From Sphagnum magellanicum (Eukaryota; Streptophyta; Sphagnopsida; Sphagnales; Sphagnaceae), in contig CM038910.1 in NCBI GenBank assembly GCA_021904315.1, forward strand, positions 26,236,256-26,300,255: DNA of 64,000 nucleotides. Direction: 5' to 3'. The stretch's first letter is position 1; every line of letters starts with the position of its first letter. Positions 34,803 to 46,265 of the stretch are shown piece after piece. The notes beneath the pieces are model-generated. The model had not been told where the DNA came from, searched no databases, and saw nothing but the letters and a program-made list of their open reading frames with translations. A program made the position numbers and the translations under genes.

Positions 34803-37800
34803 ATGTGTTCTTCTTCTTCATCAGTCCGGGGTCTGCAAGTATTCAGTGCAGCAGGCAACAGCCCTTGTTGTCTTGGGCTGCTGCATAAGAGGACGACCAC
34901 CACCATAAGAGGAAGAAGAAGAAGCAGAGCGGTGGTGCTCAGGAGAAGCCGAACAACCACAGCTGTTCAATGCTCTCAACAAGAACAACAATTTCTGCAA
35001 TCGGTTGATAGTCTTCCCGCGGCGCAATGGCTGGAAGAAACAGAGGCAGGCATCACCAAAAGAGACCACCTCGACCATTATTCTCAACAGAAATTGGTTG
35101 TAGAGAAACATTGGCGAGAGTTCTTCTCAGATCCTTCACAGTGGTGGGACAACAGACCAGCAAGAGTGGTGAAGAAGAATGCGAGATTTCCTGATTTCCA
35201 ACACAAGAAAACACTGCACCCACTTTGGCTGAACTGCAAACACAATCCTCGTTGGGTGCGAGTGAAGCTTGCTGCCCTGGCTCCAGGGAGTGTACAATTG
35301 AGCATCGATGCATGGAATGCCAAACTTGGAAGGTATGTGAAATCTGGACAATGTGAGCAAGCCATTGAGCTTTTCCAGCAAATGGAAAGAGAATGCATGA
35401 CTCCAAGTACCTTCACTTTTGTTACAGTGCTCAAAGCATGCGCAAAGTTGGGATTACTGCAAGAAGGCAAACGCATCCATACACAAATTCTGCAAAAGGG
35501 TTGTGAGTCTGATATCTTTGTGAGCACCAGCCTCGTGGACATGTACACCAAGTGTGGGAGCTTAGAAGATGCTTGCAAAGTGTTCAGCAGAATGTCCAGC
35601 CATGATGTGGTCTCTTGGACAGCCATGATCTCTGGTCATGTCAAACACGGACAAGCACAAAAGGCATTGGAATTGTATCACCAAATGGAAGAAGAAGAAG
35701 CGGTAACACCAAATTCTGTCAGTTTTGTGGGAGTTCTGAATGCATGTGCAGATCTATTAGCAATTGATGAAGGCAGGCGTGTGCATGAACAGATCATTCA
35801 CACCGGCTGTGAATCGAATGTCTATGTGGGATGTAGCCTCATCAACATGTATGCAAAATGTGGGAGCATTGCAGATGCACAGAGAGTCTTTGATGGGATT
35901 CCTGCACGGAATCTGGTCTCTTGGAATGCCATGATTATGGCGTATGTGAAATGTGGACAAGACCAGCAAGCTCTGAAACTATATCAACAAATGCAACGAG
36001 AAGGCATGCAGCCTGATGCCTTCACCTTTGTGGGAGTTCTGAATGCGTGTGCTGGTATCATGGCACTTAAAGAGGGCAGGTGTGTGCATGAACAGATCAT
36101 TCAGAGTGGCTGCGAGTCCAATTTGTTTGTGGGCTGTAGCCTTGTTGATATGTATGCAAAATGTAGGAGCCTGGAGGAGGCACAGAGAGTGTTCAACAGG
36201 ATGCCAAGACACAATGTAGTCTCCTGGAATGCAATGATTCTGGGGCATGTGAAGAGTCAGCAAGCACAGCAAGCATTGGAACTATATAAACGAATGCAAA
36301 GTAAAGGGGTGCAACCTGACTCTGTCACCTTTGTGGGGGTCTTGAATGCATGTGCCAGTGTCATGGCACTTGAAGAAGGTAGGCTTGCTCATGAACAGAT
36401 CATACAGAGCAACTGTGAGTCTAATGTGTTTGTTGTCAGTAGCCTTGTTGACATGTATGCAAAATGCGGGAGCCTGGAGGATGCTCAGAAAGTGTTCAAC
36501 AGAATGCCCAGACACAATGTGGTCTCCTGGAATGCAATGATTCTGGGGCATGTGAAATGTGGGCAAGGACAGGAGGCACTGGAACTCTATCAAAAAATGC
36601 AAGGTGAAGAAGGGGTGCAGCCAGACCCTGTCACCTTTGTGGGAGTACTGAATGCATGTGCCAGCATTTTGGCACTTGAAGATGGCAGGCGTGTTCATGA
36701 ACAGATCATTCAAAATGGCTATGAGTCAAATGTCTTTGTTGGCAATGCTCTCATTGACATGTATGCAAAATGCAGGAGCCTAGATGATGCATGGAAAGTG
36801 TTCAACATGATGGCCACCCCTGACATGTTTGCTTGGAGTGCCATGATTCTCGGACATGTGAAATGTGGGCAAGGACACAAGGCATTAGAATTGTACAAAC
36901 AGATGCAAAGGGTAGGAGTGGAACCAGGTACTGTCACCTTCATAGGGGCCCTGAATGCATGTGCCAGTGTTACAGCACTTGAAGAAGGCAGAAGTATTCA
37001 TGAGCAGATTGTTCAAAGCAGTTGCAATGCTGATGTTTCTGTGAGTAATGCCCTCATTGATATGTACACCAAATGTGGGAGCCCAGAGGATGCTTTGAGA
37101 GTGTTCAACATGATGCCCATCCAGGACGTGGTTGCTTGGAACACCATGATTCTGGGGTATGTGAAATGTGGGCAAGGACAGAAGGCATTAGAATTGTACC
37201 AAGAAATGCAGCAGGCAGGGGTGAAACCATGCCCTGTCACCTTTGTGGGACTCCTGAATGCTTGTGCAAGTGTTGTTGCACTTGAAGAGGGCAGGTGTAT
37301 TCATGAAGAGATCATTGAATTTGGCTGTGAGTTGAGTGTCTTTGTGGGCAGTAGTCTCATTGACATGTATGCCAAATGTGGAAGCTCAGAGGATGCACAG
37401 AGAGTGTTCAACGAGATGCCCACACGTGATGTGTTCTCTTGGACAGCTTTGCTTGGAGGCTATGCCATGCACGGACAAGCAACAGAAGCTCTTATACATT
37501 TCGAAGAGATGTGTAATGAAGGAGTAGCAATGGATAGGGTTGCTTTCATTGCCCTTTTGTCAGCATGTAGCCATGGAGGCCTTGTTTATGAAGGCCTGCT
37601 CTACTTTGAGTCCATGGGGTCAGTTTATGGCGTTTCTGCAACAGTGGAGCACTGTGCCTGCATGGTTGATCTGCTTGGTCGTGCTGGCTGTCTGCAAGAG
37701 GCAGAGGATTTCATCGATACAATGTCCTGTGAACCAAATGGCTCCGTGTGGATGGCCTTACTTGCTGCTTGCAGAGTTCATTGCAATTGGGAAATGGGAG

Positions 37801-37982
37801 AACGAGCCGCCAGTCAAATTCTGGATTTAGAACCTGGGAATGCTCCAGTCTATGGGCTGCAACCAAGCCTCTTTGCTGCTGGTGGCAAATGGGATCTCAA
37901 GGCAAATGTTCAATTACTCAGGAATGAAAAGGGTGGTGTGAACATACAGTCAGGTCCCTGCCTGAAAGAAGTGAATAGTTGA
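34803..37982 (+). CDS. PLS-class pentatricopeptide-repeat protein, E subgroup
   Basis: A single-exon gene of 1059 residues from the first in-frame ATG (34803). The frame is open upstream to 34665 but starts there with GTG, so I reject that start. Residues 1-60 are Ser/Arg/Thr-rich, typical of organelle targeting. From about 35300 a PLS array runs to about 37700: the same codon (in TFVGVLNAC or its equivalent) recurs at 35421, 35727, 36030, 36333, 36639, 36942, 37245 and 37548, a 303-bp (101-residue) triplet with two 306-bp exceptions. Motifs: VVSWNAMILGHVKCGQ, DMYAKCGSLEDA, GRRVHEQII. It ends with GSVWMALLAACRVH, a degraded E motif (EPGNAPVYGLQPSLFAAGGKWD) and LKEVNS-stop, with no DYW deaminase domain. 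Such proteins bind organelle RNA and often specify C-to-U editing sites, needing a deaminase in trans. Target unknown. Confidence 0.93.
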   Translation: MCSSSSSVRGLQVFSAAGNSPCCLGLLHKRTTTTIRGRRRSRAVVLRRSRTTTAVQCSQQEQQFLQSVDSLPAAQWLEETEAGITKRDHLDHYSQQKLVVEKHWREFFSDPSQWWDNRPARVVKKNARFPDFQHKKTLHPLWLNCKHNPRWVRVKLAALAPGSVQLSIDAWNAKLGRYVKSGQCEQAIELFQQMERECMTPSTFTFVTVLKACAKLGLLQEGKRIHTQILQKGCESDIFVSTSLVDMYTKCGSLEDACKVFSRMSSHDVVSWTAMISGHVKHGQAQKALELYHQMEEEEAVTPNSVSFVGVLNACADLLAIDEGRRVHEQIIHTGCESNVYVGCSLINMYAKCGSIADAQRVFDGIPARNLVSWNAMIMAYVKCGQDQQALKLYQQMQREGMQPDAFTFVGVLNACAGIMALKEGRCVHEQIIQSGCESNLFVGCSLVDMYAKCRSLEEAQRVFNRMPRHNVVSWNAMILGHVKSQQAQQALELYKRMQSKGVQPDSVTFVGVLNACASVMALEEGRLAHEQIIQSNCESNVFVVSSLVDMYAKCGSLEDAQKVFNRMPRHNVVSWNAMILGHVKCGQGQEALELYQKMQGEEGVQPDPVTFVGVLNACASILALEDGRRVHEQIIQNGYESNVFVGNALIDMYAKCRSLDDAWKVFNMMATPDMFAWSAMILGHVKCGQGHKALELYKQMQRVGVEPGTVTFIGALNACASVTALEEGRSIHEQIVQSSCNADVSVSNALIDMYTKCGSPEDALRVFNMMPIQDVVAWNTMILGYVKCGQGQKALELYQEMQQAGVKPCPVTFVGLLNACASVVALEEGRCIHEEIIEFGCELSVFVGSSLIDMYAKCGSSEDAQRVFNEMPTRDVFSWTALLGGYAMHGQATEALIHFEEMCNEGVAMDRVAFIALLSACSHGGLVYEGLLYFESMGSVYGVSATVEHCACMVDLLGRAGCLQEAEDFIDTMSCEPNGSVWMALLAACRVHCNWEMGERAASQILDLEPGNAPVYGLQPSLFAAGGKWDLKANVQLLRNEKGGVNIQSGPCLKEVNS

Positions 37983-40900
37983 GTTTGAGACATTTGTAAA
38001 GAACATCTCAAATTGAAGTAGACGACCATGTAAAAACATCATATGACTGGAATTACTGCTGCAAATTTAAAGACCAAAGGGAAAGGCTACATAATCTTCT
38101 ATTTGGGAGTGTCTGTAGTGTGAGTGTTTTATTTGGTGATGGGCCAAATTGTTGGTGCAGAGGTATGGAATTGGTGCTATTTAAGAAGTTGTGTTGCTTC
38201 TGTCACCACCGCAAGAAAGCTGGTGGGCAATTGCAATTGCATTTGGGCCTCATCAGCCACAGTACCTCAGTGTTTTCAAGAATCTGCAAAGTATGGGACA
38301 TCAACTACTGCCACACTGGCAGCATGTTGCACATATAAAAGAACAGAGAACAATCTCAGTCAAGGATGCAAATTTGATCCATTTCTTGGGTCTTTGGTTC
38401 TTGCAGGCACTGGTGGCAATGCCAGCAAGTGTGTCTTAACAAGGGTAAAACTCGGAACAAAGATCAGAACTAGATTGTGAAGATAAGACTAGGTTGTCAT
38501 GTTCTCCTAGTAGGCATACTTCCCCTGCTGATCCAAAGTTGTTGCCTTTCTCCTTTCTGGAACATGGGAGGGATTGCAACCAAACCTTCTCAGGTCTACA
38601 AAGGGCCTGCTTTGTAAGAAGAAGAAAGTCCCCCATTCAGTTCATCAAGCTTTTCTTGCACAACACAGAAATTGCACAAGATCATGCAATAATTACTGAA
38701 ATCTCACCATCTGTTTGGTAATATCTGTGCAATCATCTGATTTCTCATTGTTTTGTGTGAAGATTCTTCTCATTTCTGATCACAAGAAATATCACCACAC
38801 GAATTTCCTTGTACCCTTGTAACCTATGTATTTAGACCAATGGGGAGTTGTGTGGGCGTGCAGAAATTTCTGTCCTTGAAACAACCTCTGTAGCTGGACC
38901 AAAGGGAATTGTGTTGGGGGTGTGTAGAGAGTTTTGTGATTTCTGATGGTTTCTGCCCCTGCACTGTTTTAGATTTGTTGGCACCAGCAATACGGCACAA
39001 ACCATTACGGATTTTATCAGACGGCGAACAACCCATAAGCTTTGTCCATCCCTAGAAGTATCATGCTCAATAAATATAGGGTTTAGATAGCAGCATTTTA
39101 GGCAGCTGAGCGGTGGTGAGTTGGGGAGTCTGATGCTCGTCGCGGTTGTAGTGATTGAGTCTCCTTCGAAGAGGTTCTTGCGAACACTTTTACTCCAAAA
39201 TGTAATCTTCGTAAGCACGCTGCAGATGTGTAAACCAAGCTTAAGTGGGTCGCGGGTCCTGCCGTTTAGATTGTATCCTGTCTAGATTTTAGTGCCTGCA
39301 GGAAAGAGGGTAAGATTGGGTTGCTCGAGTCTCTGTTCACTTCCTTGTGCATTTGTTTTGCATTGTCAGATTCTCTTGGAGATAGCAGCAATGGCCATTT
39401 GCTTTTTCTCTCTTATTTCGGTCCTTCCAGCTTGATATGTAGTCCAGCTCGGTTTCTTCACATGGTGCGCAGGGGGGTCATTTTCTGTTTTGCTGTGGAT
39501 TTTCAGATGCGTCGTGTTCGGAGTGGGTCTGTGATGTTTGATAATGCTTTGTTCCGGAAAGTCAGGCTCGTCAGAGACTTGCCAGCTCTGTGGAAGCAAA
39601 ACTACTGAGACCCTAAACATCTTTCTGTTTCTGATCTTCTTCTAGCTTCTTCTAAGGATCGATGGAATGGGGAAAAGCATCGTTTGTATTATAAGCATCA
39701 TCAGACGTCGCATGTTTGAATTCTTCTCGCAACCATCCGGGGACAGTAGGACCTAGGATTGCGAGATAACTAGGTTTGCACCAATATCTACTGCGGAAGG
39801 GCGATTCCCAGTAGATCATGCGCACAGATCTACCTCCTCGATTTCAGATTTACAGACCCTATGTGCTCTATTGGTTACTCTTGGTACCCACAAGCCTGGA
39901 TCTTCGAAGGGGAGATACGAAAGCTTCTCTCTATCTCTCTCTCTGAGCATATAGATGCCGTAACAGTCGCAAAATCCTTACTGTTGGAATGGCAGGTTCC
40001 ACAGTTCAGAACGGATAGGTCTTCTAGATGAACATTGTAGTTGTCAGTCCTTTTCTTTTCAAGAAGACGTTTGAATGTGAAGCTTGCCTATACCGAGTGA
40101 AGGAGGGGGCCATACACTCGTCTCTGGTTCTTTGTGATGGAAATGAGACACAACAATTAGGCTGACAGCAATGTTGAGAATACAGACAGTGTTGAGAAGA
40201 CAAAACAAGGAATACAAAACGTGAGATTATCACAATCAAAGCAATTACTTACTGCAACTTTCTTCTCAACAAGACACTATCCAGTTCTTTGTCTGCTTCT
40301 AAAAGCCATAAAGCTTCCTGTGGCCTAACTCATAACCACCGAACTCACAATCTGGAGGTGGTCTACTGCACTGAAAACCACTGATGAAATTTTTTGCAAA
40401 TCCTAGAAGTAAAAATATAGGTCTTCTTCTTCATCACCAGTGTATAACATATCTGTCTTGTTAAATGTCAACAACTAATTTCATGAACCTCAGAATTGCG
40501 TAACCCCACTGACCAACTTTTGTGATGATGCCCAGAATTGGAATCCTGTGACACAAAATTTCAAGTAATTGAACAGCAGAATGTGAGCAACAACACAACA
40601 GCATTTGCACAGCAGTGCATGATGACTGGTCCCCATTTGGAGCCAGCTTCAAGAAATTGCAGGTGCACAAAGTGTCCATTTATCACTCCCCAACTGCTTG
40701 ATAAATCACAAGTTTGAAGACATGAATTTACTTGCAATTGCTGCAAATTGGACAGAAGCTGTTCCAAATCCTCCAGGCTGAACAATTTTCTGAAACAAAT
40801 TCACAAGGTTGCAGGAGTAGACACATACCTGACTTCTAAATATCTCAGCTTGGTATAAGGGTGCTTCTTTTCTTCACACCCATGAACTGAACTGTTTCGT

Positions 40901-41320
40901 TATCTTTCTGATCAGTGCCAAGAGCCCCCAAACCCAGGCGTCCCTCTGAAATAAATCTTTTCAGATAAGAGCCAAAACCCAAAACAAGAGCAATTGCAGG
41001 GAGAAGCCTCTTCTGATAGAGCACAACTCTGCAAACTGATCATCCAATATGAGTTCTTTCCCAACTCCAATCTAACTATCTTCAGATATTAGATGTGTAG
41101 AGTAAGCACATTCAGTGGAGAAATGCTCAGTTTTGAACAACTGCAATCAGGGAAAACCAAGTGTCCTGTGAAACAATTACACCTGAATGAAGTCTTCTTA
41201 CTTGAAGCCTTTTGAATAATTGCAGTTGTGATTTGAAGGAGCTTGAATGCAACCACACCTTGGAGATGGCTTTGCAATGGAGACCTTGGCATGGCAGTTG
41301 ATAGAATTTAAGGTTGAAAT
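37983..41320. other. Downstream part of block B, mostly non-coding
   Basis: Aligns piecewise with 11360-14315 up to about 40860. Contains a CT microsatellite (about 39925-39943) and a possible terminal exon at 39507-39608. Nothing else codes recognisably. Confidence 0.5.
39507..39608 (+). other. Possible terminal coding exon, 33 residues (unrecognised)
   Basis: Preceded by a good acceptor (gattttcag at 39498-39506), it reads MRRVRSGSVMFDNALFRKV then RLVRDLPALWKQNY and a TGA. In block A (12284-12386) the last 21 codons align without gaps and four of the six substitutions are silent, though a small indel upstream breaks the frame there. I do not recognise the protein and cannot find its earlier exons. 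It could be the tail of a small plant gene or chance conservation within a duplicated spacer. Confidence 0.22.
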
Positions 41321-44300
41321 TGTTGTACAAGGAGTTGTTGCAAGTAATGGTAGACCCTCAAATTAAAGAGGCCTAGTATGTAGCTACGAACTATCAAACA
41401 TAGTTGATTTGCGCACGAGCATCCCATTGAAACTCTTTACCATCAGAGTCCATGTTCTGAACATTCTTGTATTTCATGTTTGATCCTGTGCACAATCACA
41501 TGTCGCTTCATCAAATGCATTGGGCCTCGTACATGCATTGTGTAGGCAAACTTATAGGCAACATGGTGTGATTTGCAACCCATGTAACATATTAAAACGC
41601 TCTCTTGATTTTGTGTTCCTCAGGATTGCAATAGAATACTAACCAAGTTGGCGTACAGATCCAACTCTGCAACCATGTGCATGGTATGTTTTGAAAGATT
41701 TGATTTTCCAAGTTTCATGGTAATGGATGCAATTGTTGCACATGTATTGTTTGCATTTCTACTTGTGTGATATCTTATTGCTTGTGAGAAAAGGACAATA
41801 AAAGGCAAGAATAGATATTGTTTGTGTTCTTGACATCAATGGTCTTTTAGGACTTCTTGTTCGTAACTTCAAAAATTCATAAATAAATGGTAGTTGTTTC
41901 AAAAAGTTATCTATACAAGAAATGAAGTAAATGGACATTTGAAGTACTCTTCAAAATTAACAACCTAGCAAAAAACCAAAAAAATAGATTCTTTTTGTGT
42001 TCTAATAAAAAAACCCCTTACATGACATTCTTGAATTATTTTTTCTTGTGCATTCATTGTCCACATTAAATTTTATTTTAAAAAAATCTAATTCAAGTTT
42101 AAAATTTTACATAACTTGGGTAACCTTCTCATAAAGAAATTAGAGTGAAAAGTCTTCCTTAAGTGAATCTCATGCTGCCCTGAAGTTTGATGGGTCTAAG
42201 AAATTTGGAATGTGAGTGCAATCATAATCAAATGAGTCAACGATGATAAAGGATTCAACACAAATGGGCCCTTTTTGAACATTTTCATTTTTTCATAAAA
42301 GAAAAATTGTAAGATTTTTTTTATTTTAAAAAATATTCCCCTAATAAATTACATTAGTTGTGTTAACTCTTTTTGAATAATTTTTTTTTAATTGTACAAA
42401 TTTTGTTAGATTTTATATTTCATTTTGAAAAATGATCAAAATTCTAAATCATGCTAAAATATGATAATTATTTAAAACTTTAATTTTTTGTATCATAAAC
42501 CAAAACTTTGTTCATATGTCATACACAATTATGACTCATTTACATCTAGCAAATGAGCCTTGAATTTGAAATTTTTGAAATTATATTTTGAATTTTTAAA
42601 ATTTTCAAATACCACAATTCTTAAATTATGAGTGCTTTTCATATGTGGATGGTAGGTTATCATCGTCTCAGTTTTTTTCTCATCAAAATTTCTTTATTAA
42701 AAAAGTCCTTAGCTTAATGTTTTATAAAACTAATTTTGAAATGTTAAAGTTCGAAAAGCCCTTCACTAAAAAAAAACTCAATTTATTAAATTAAATGATT
42801 TTTAAATATAAATCATTTAGCACAAATTTCCTTGGTCAATATGATATTAAAATGGCATTACACAAATATGTTTAATAAAAGTGATAGTTTTTTCATTATC
42901 TGACATGGTTTTTGGCTTGTTTGAATGTGATCACACCCATGTGATGTTCTTAGTGGGTCCACTCACAAATGCCCATGCTCATGTTTTTAAAAAGATTGTA
43001 TCTTATATCTTGATAGAAAGTTTTTAAATATAGAAAATGCATTTTTGGGTATGATTTGAAATTGTGATCATTTTTAAAAATGAAACATGAAATTACAAGG
43101 AATTCGCACACTTTTAAAAGTTCAAATTTATTCCAAAATGATTAACAAATTTTTTTTATGTATTAGAGCAACTTTTAATATTTTTTATAACAAGTTGCAA
43201 AAAAATTCATTCAAAAATTCATTTGCATGAAAAAATCATTTTTGGGTAAAAAGACTTGCAATCCTTATCCAAAGTAACACCATTGGCTCCTTTTATTCTA
43301 ATTGTACCCACAAGTGTAATGACAAACTAAGTTGATTTCAACAGTAGTTAAACACTAGTTGCAAACATATGGTTGCAACGGAGAGGATTTCTTCTAGTGT
43401 TTTTCTCAACTTTTGGAAAAACTCCAATACAAGGTTAAATGCATGTTGTTCACCAATGTAACGGCCAACCTTGGCACCTCCACTTGTTGAATTTCCACCT
43501 AAAGTTAACAAAATTGCATTTGGAAGACCAATGCCTTTAATGATTGAAACATAATTCAACAACTAATATAATTGCCACTCTTCAATATGCATTTTGTCCA
43601 AGTGTGCCTAAACTCACAATAATCATCCATTCAACATCATTATAAATGTTGAAATAATCCATTCCATGTCATGACCATGGATTACACATATGCTACATAT
43701 CACATCAATTGTAAAAAAATTTGATGAAATCATATGGTTCAATGGTGCCCACTATTCCATGCTACCAACATGGCCAATTGGTGGTTCCATAAACCTCCAC
43801 ATCCCACAACAATATGATTACACCAACAGAAAGTGTGTCTAAATCTTAGTCAAAAAACTCCCCTTTTAATGATGTTCATGGTGACATGGTAGGTTAGGTT
43901 TTAGTCAAAGGAAATCCTTAATCTAATGACCATTCATTTCAATCTAAATTTAACTTGTGTAATATGAACAAGGAAATTTGGAAGCTTGGATGAACAATAT
44001 GACAAAACACATCTCCATTCCACCATGCATTTCACCCAACATCCACCCATCATTGAGTGGCAAGGGACTTTCCACTCCACCTTGGGTGGATTTGGGTGGA
44101 ATACGTAGCAAAATGGAGACATGTTTTGTAATAGTGGAAGGTTATAAAAACTTTTGTTCCTTGTCATTGTTTTTCTTTCATCAAGTTCTAGTGTTGAGAG
44201 TTATAAGTTGAAAGCTTGTGAAGTTACAAGAAGAAATCTTGCTTACAATATCAACTTATTGAACTAAACAATAATCAATTTGTTTGTGATGAAGTGCATA

Positions 44301-44608
44301 AAACTATTTGTGTGGTTAGGAAGTAGTTTTGTTTTTCATTTTCCATGGTGCAAGTGTAGTCCCCAAACTTGAAGGCATTCAAATAGATGTTGCAAGTGTT
44401 TAACATGCTCATTTGTTGTATGACTAAAAATGATCACATCACTTATGTAACAATATGCAAAAGACAAGAAGCCAGAACAAGGTCAAAACTTCTCCTTGAA
44501 CTGGACAACAGACTTTGACATAAGGACTTACAGAACCAAGAAGAAGAAAACACAAAAGGGACAAACGACAACGAAGGAACAGATGCATGCAGTTGAAACA
44601 AAAGAGAT
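41321..44608. other. AT-rich spacer without a recognisable gene
   Basis: Outside the duplicated block. Dominated by A/T runs, especially 41860-43260. Short open frames (for example 43338-43562, minus) have no recognisable domains. Confidence 0.5.
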
Positions 44609-44710
44609 AGTCCCTCACTTGTTCAAGGGATCATCATTTTACAGTCTCTCACTTGTTCAAGGGATCACCATGTTACAGTCTCTCACTCGTTCAAGGGATC
44701 AACAACAGTA
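44609..44710. repeat. Three-copy 34-bp tandem repeat
   Basis: The units begin at 44609, 44643 and 44677 with 'agtctctcacttgttcaagg' (first unit 'agtccctcac'), followed by 'gatca'. The spacing is exactly 34 bp. The copies differ at two or three positions. Non-coding, of unknown function. Confidence 0.8.
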
Positions 44711-46265
44711 ACATGTATACCGACAAGTTATCCATACCAACTTCCCCATTGACTTCATAGTTCCCTACAGTGGGTTTGGTCAGTGTAAGCATGAACCTGC
44801 CCACTAATTTCTGTCCCGAGTCCAGAACCAGTGGGAGCACTCAACCATCATATTGGCTAGCAACTACCATCATAACTACATAGAAGGGAAAATAAATAGA
44901 GAAGTGTAGAGGGTACAAAACAAAAAAACCATGCACAATGTCAAGAAAAAGCATAGAACGACAGACAACAAAACCCAGGAAAAACAAACAAGGATCTCTA
45001 AAGGACAAATTTGTGACTCACCCACACCCCCTCTTGAGATTAAGAGGCCCATAAAATAATCATTTGAAGATTTCAAAAGTGGAATCAACACATCAATTTA
45101 GATGGTTGACAACTGACTAAGACATTGACCTGACTTAACCTTGTACATACTACTGAACTTGAAGGGCGTGCACATGAAAAAGATTATCACTATGCAAAGA
45201 GAAAGCTGAGACAGCTGTGTACAGAATTCATCAAAACACTGACAAGGTTAGAAACACTGACAAGGTTATCAACAAATGCTTCCTTCCATCAAGAAGACCA
45301 AATACAAATGACTGACTACTGACCATGCCAAAATGGTGCAATCTGAATTGTTGAAATCTGCATGAGGCATACAAATTATGTTGACAAGAGAATCAATCCT
45401 GTTGAAACATTGAAGCAAGTTGACTGAACTCTTGACAAGACAAGATCTGACTAGAGAATTAATCTTGTTCAAAAAATGCAGTAAGAACAACATAATGCTT
45501 TTTACAAATGAAAAATGATTCCTCACTATATTTGTTCACATAAGTAATCCAAAAGAGTACTGGATCTCTTAAGGTATCTAAAATCATGAGGAGGGAACCG
45601 AAGTGAAGGCACTTACATAGCTGAGGTGAAAAGCCTGTATCATCAACTTGATGAAATGGAGTTTTTGCCTTCACTCAAAACTTGCTCTACCTGTAGGATC
45701 TACTCTTTCTCAAGCACAAAATCCTAAAGGGTTCTTCCAATCTCTTGAAAAGATTGTCTTTTTATGAAGAGACCTCAACTTACTACCTCTAGAAGAGAGC
45801 CCCATTGAATTAGTCTACACTGGCTGAAATTAACAAGCACAATCAATAAAAGGTGTATGGACTTGCCATACACTCAAGTCCTTTGCAACATCTCCACCAT
45901 TTAAGAAAAGCTTGACCTACAATTTTAACAGACTTCCAAGCTACGAGTCGATGACACCAAAACCTTTTAAGGTTCTTCAAAGACACTCCCTGAGGTCTCT
46001 ACCTGAAAACTGAGATTCAGAGAGGGTTTGGTGGTAAAGATTCTTCCCTTTATGAGAAGACTGAAGATGTTGACACGCTGCTGCAAAGTATTGCAACCTC
46101 AAATACTCAAACCTTGAGGAGTTCATTAAAAGTGAGTATATGAACTAAGCTTTTGGTCATAAATTTGGCAAGAAGCTCAAAAATGAACTTCACGTATAAG
46201 CCTCAAAAGAAAAACTAATCTTCTTCAAGTGATGTAGACTGCAAAGGGGGAGATCAACTTAGGTA
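44711..46265. other. Spacer, including the probable 3' UTR of coatomer beta-prime
   Basis: No independent gene seen. The part nearest 46265 should hold the 3' untranslated region of the minus-strand coatomer gene. I could not pick a polyadenylation site with confidence. Confidence 0.45.

Larger units (their letters stand above)
26565..40860 (+). repeat. Segmental duplication block B
   Basis: The more complete copy of the duplicated block, with sucrose transporter 2, the propeller glycosidase gene (minus) and the PPR gene, and about 2.9 kb of aligned non-coding sequence after the PPR gene. Alignment to block A (7800-14315) fades at about 40855, just after 'ggctgaacaattttctgaaa'. The sequence at about 28970-30350 has no counterpart in block A. 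Confidence 0.88.

Noticed and set aside
35053-37240. Many long minus-strand frames opposite the PPR gene
   Set aside because: They recur at the 303-bp period because they mirror the repeated coding strand; they are shadows, not genes.
44609-44710. CRISPR-like spaced repeats
   Set aside because: Three contiguous 34-bp units with no unique spacers, in a plant nuclear context: an ordinary tandem repeat.
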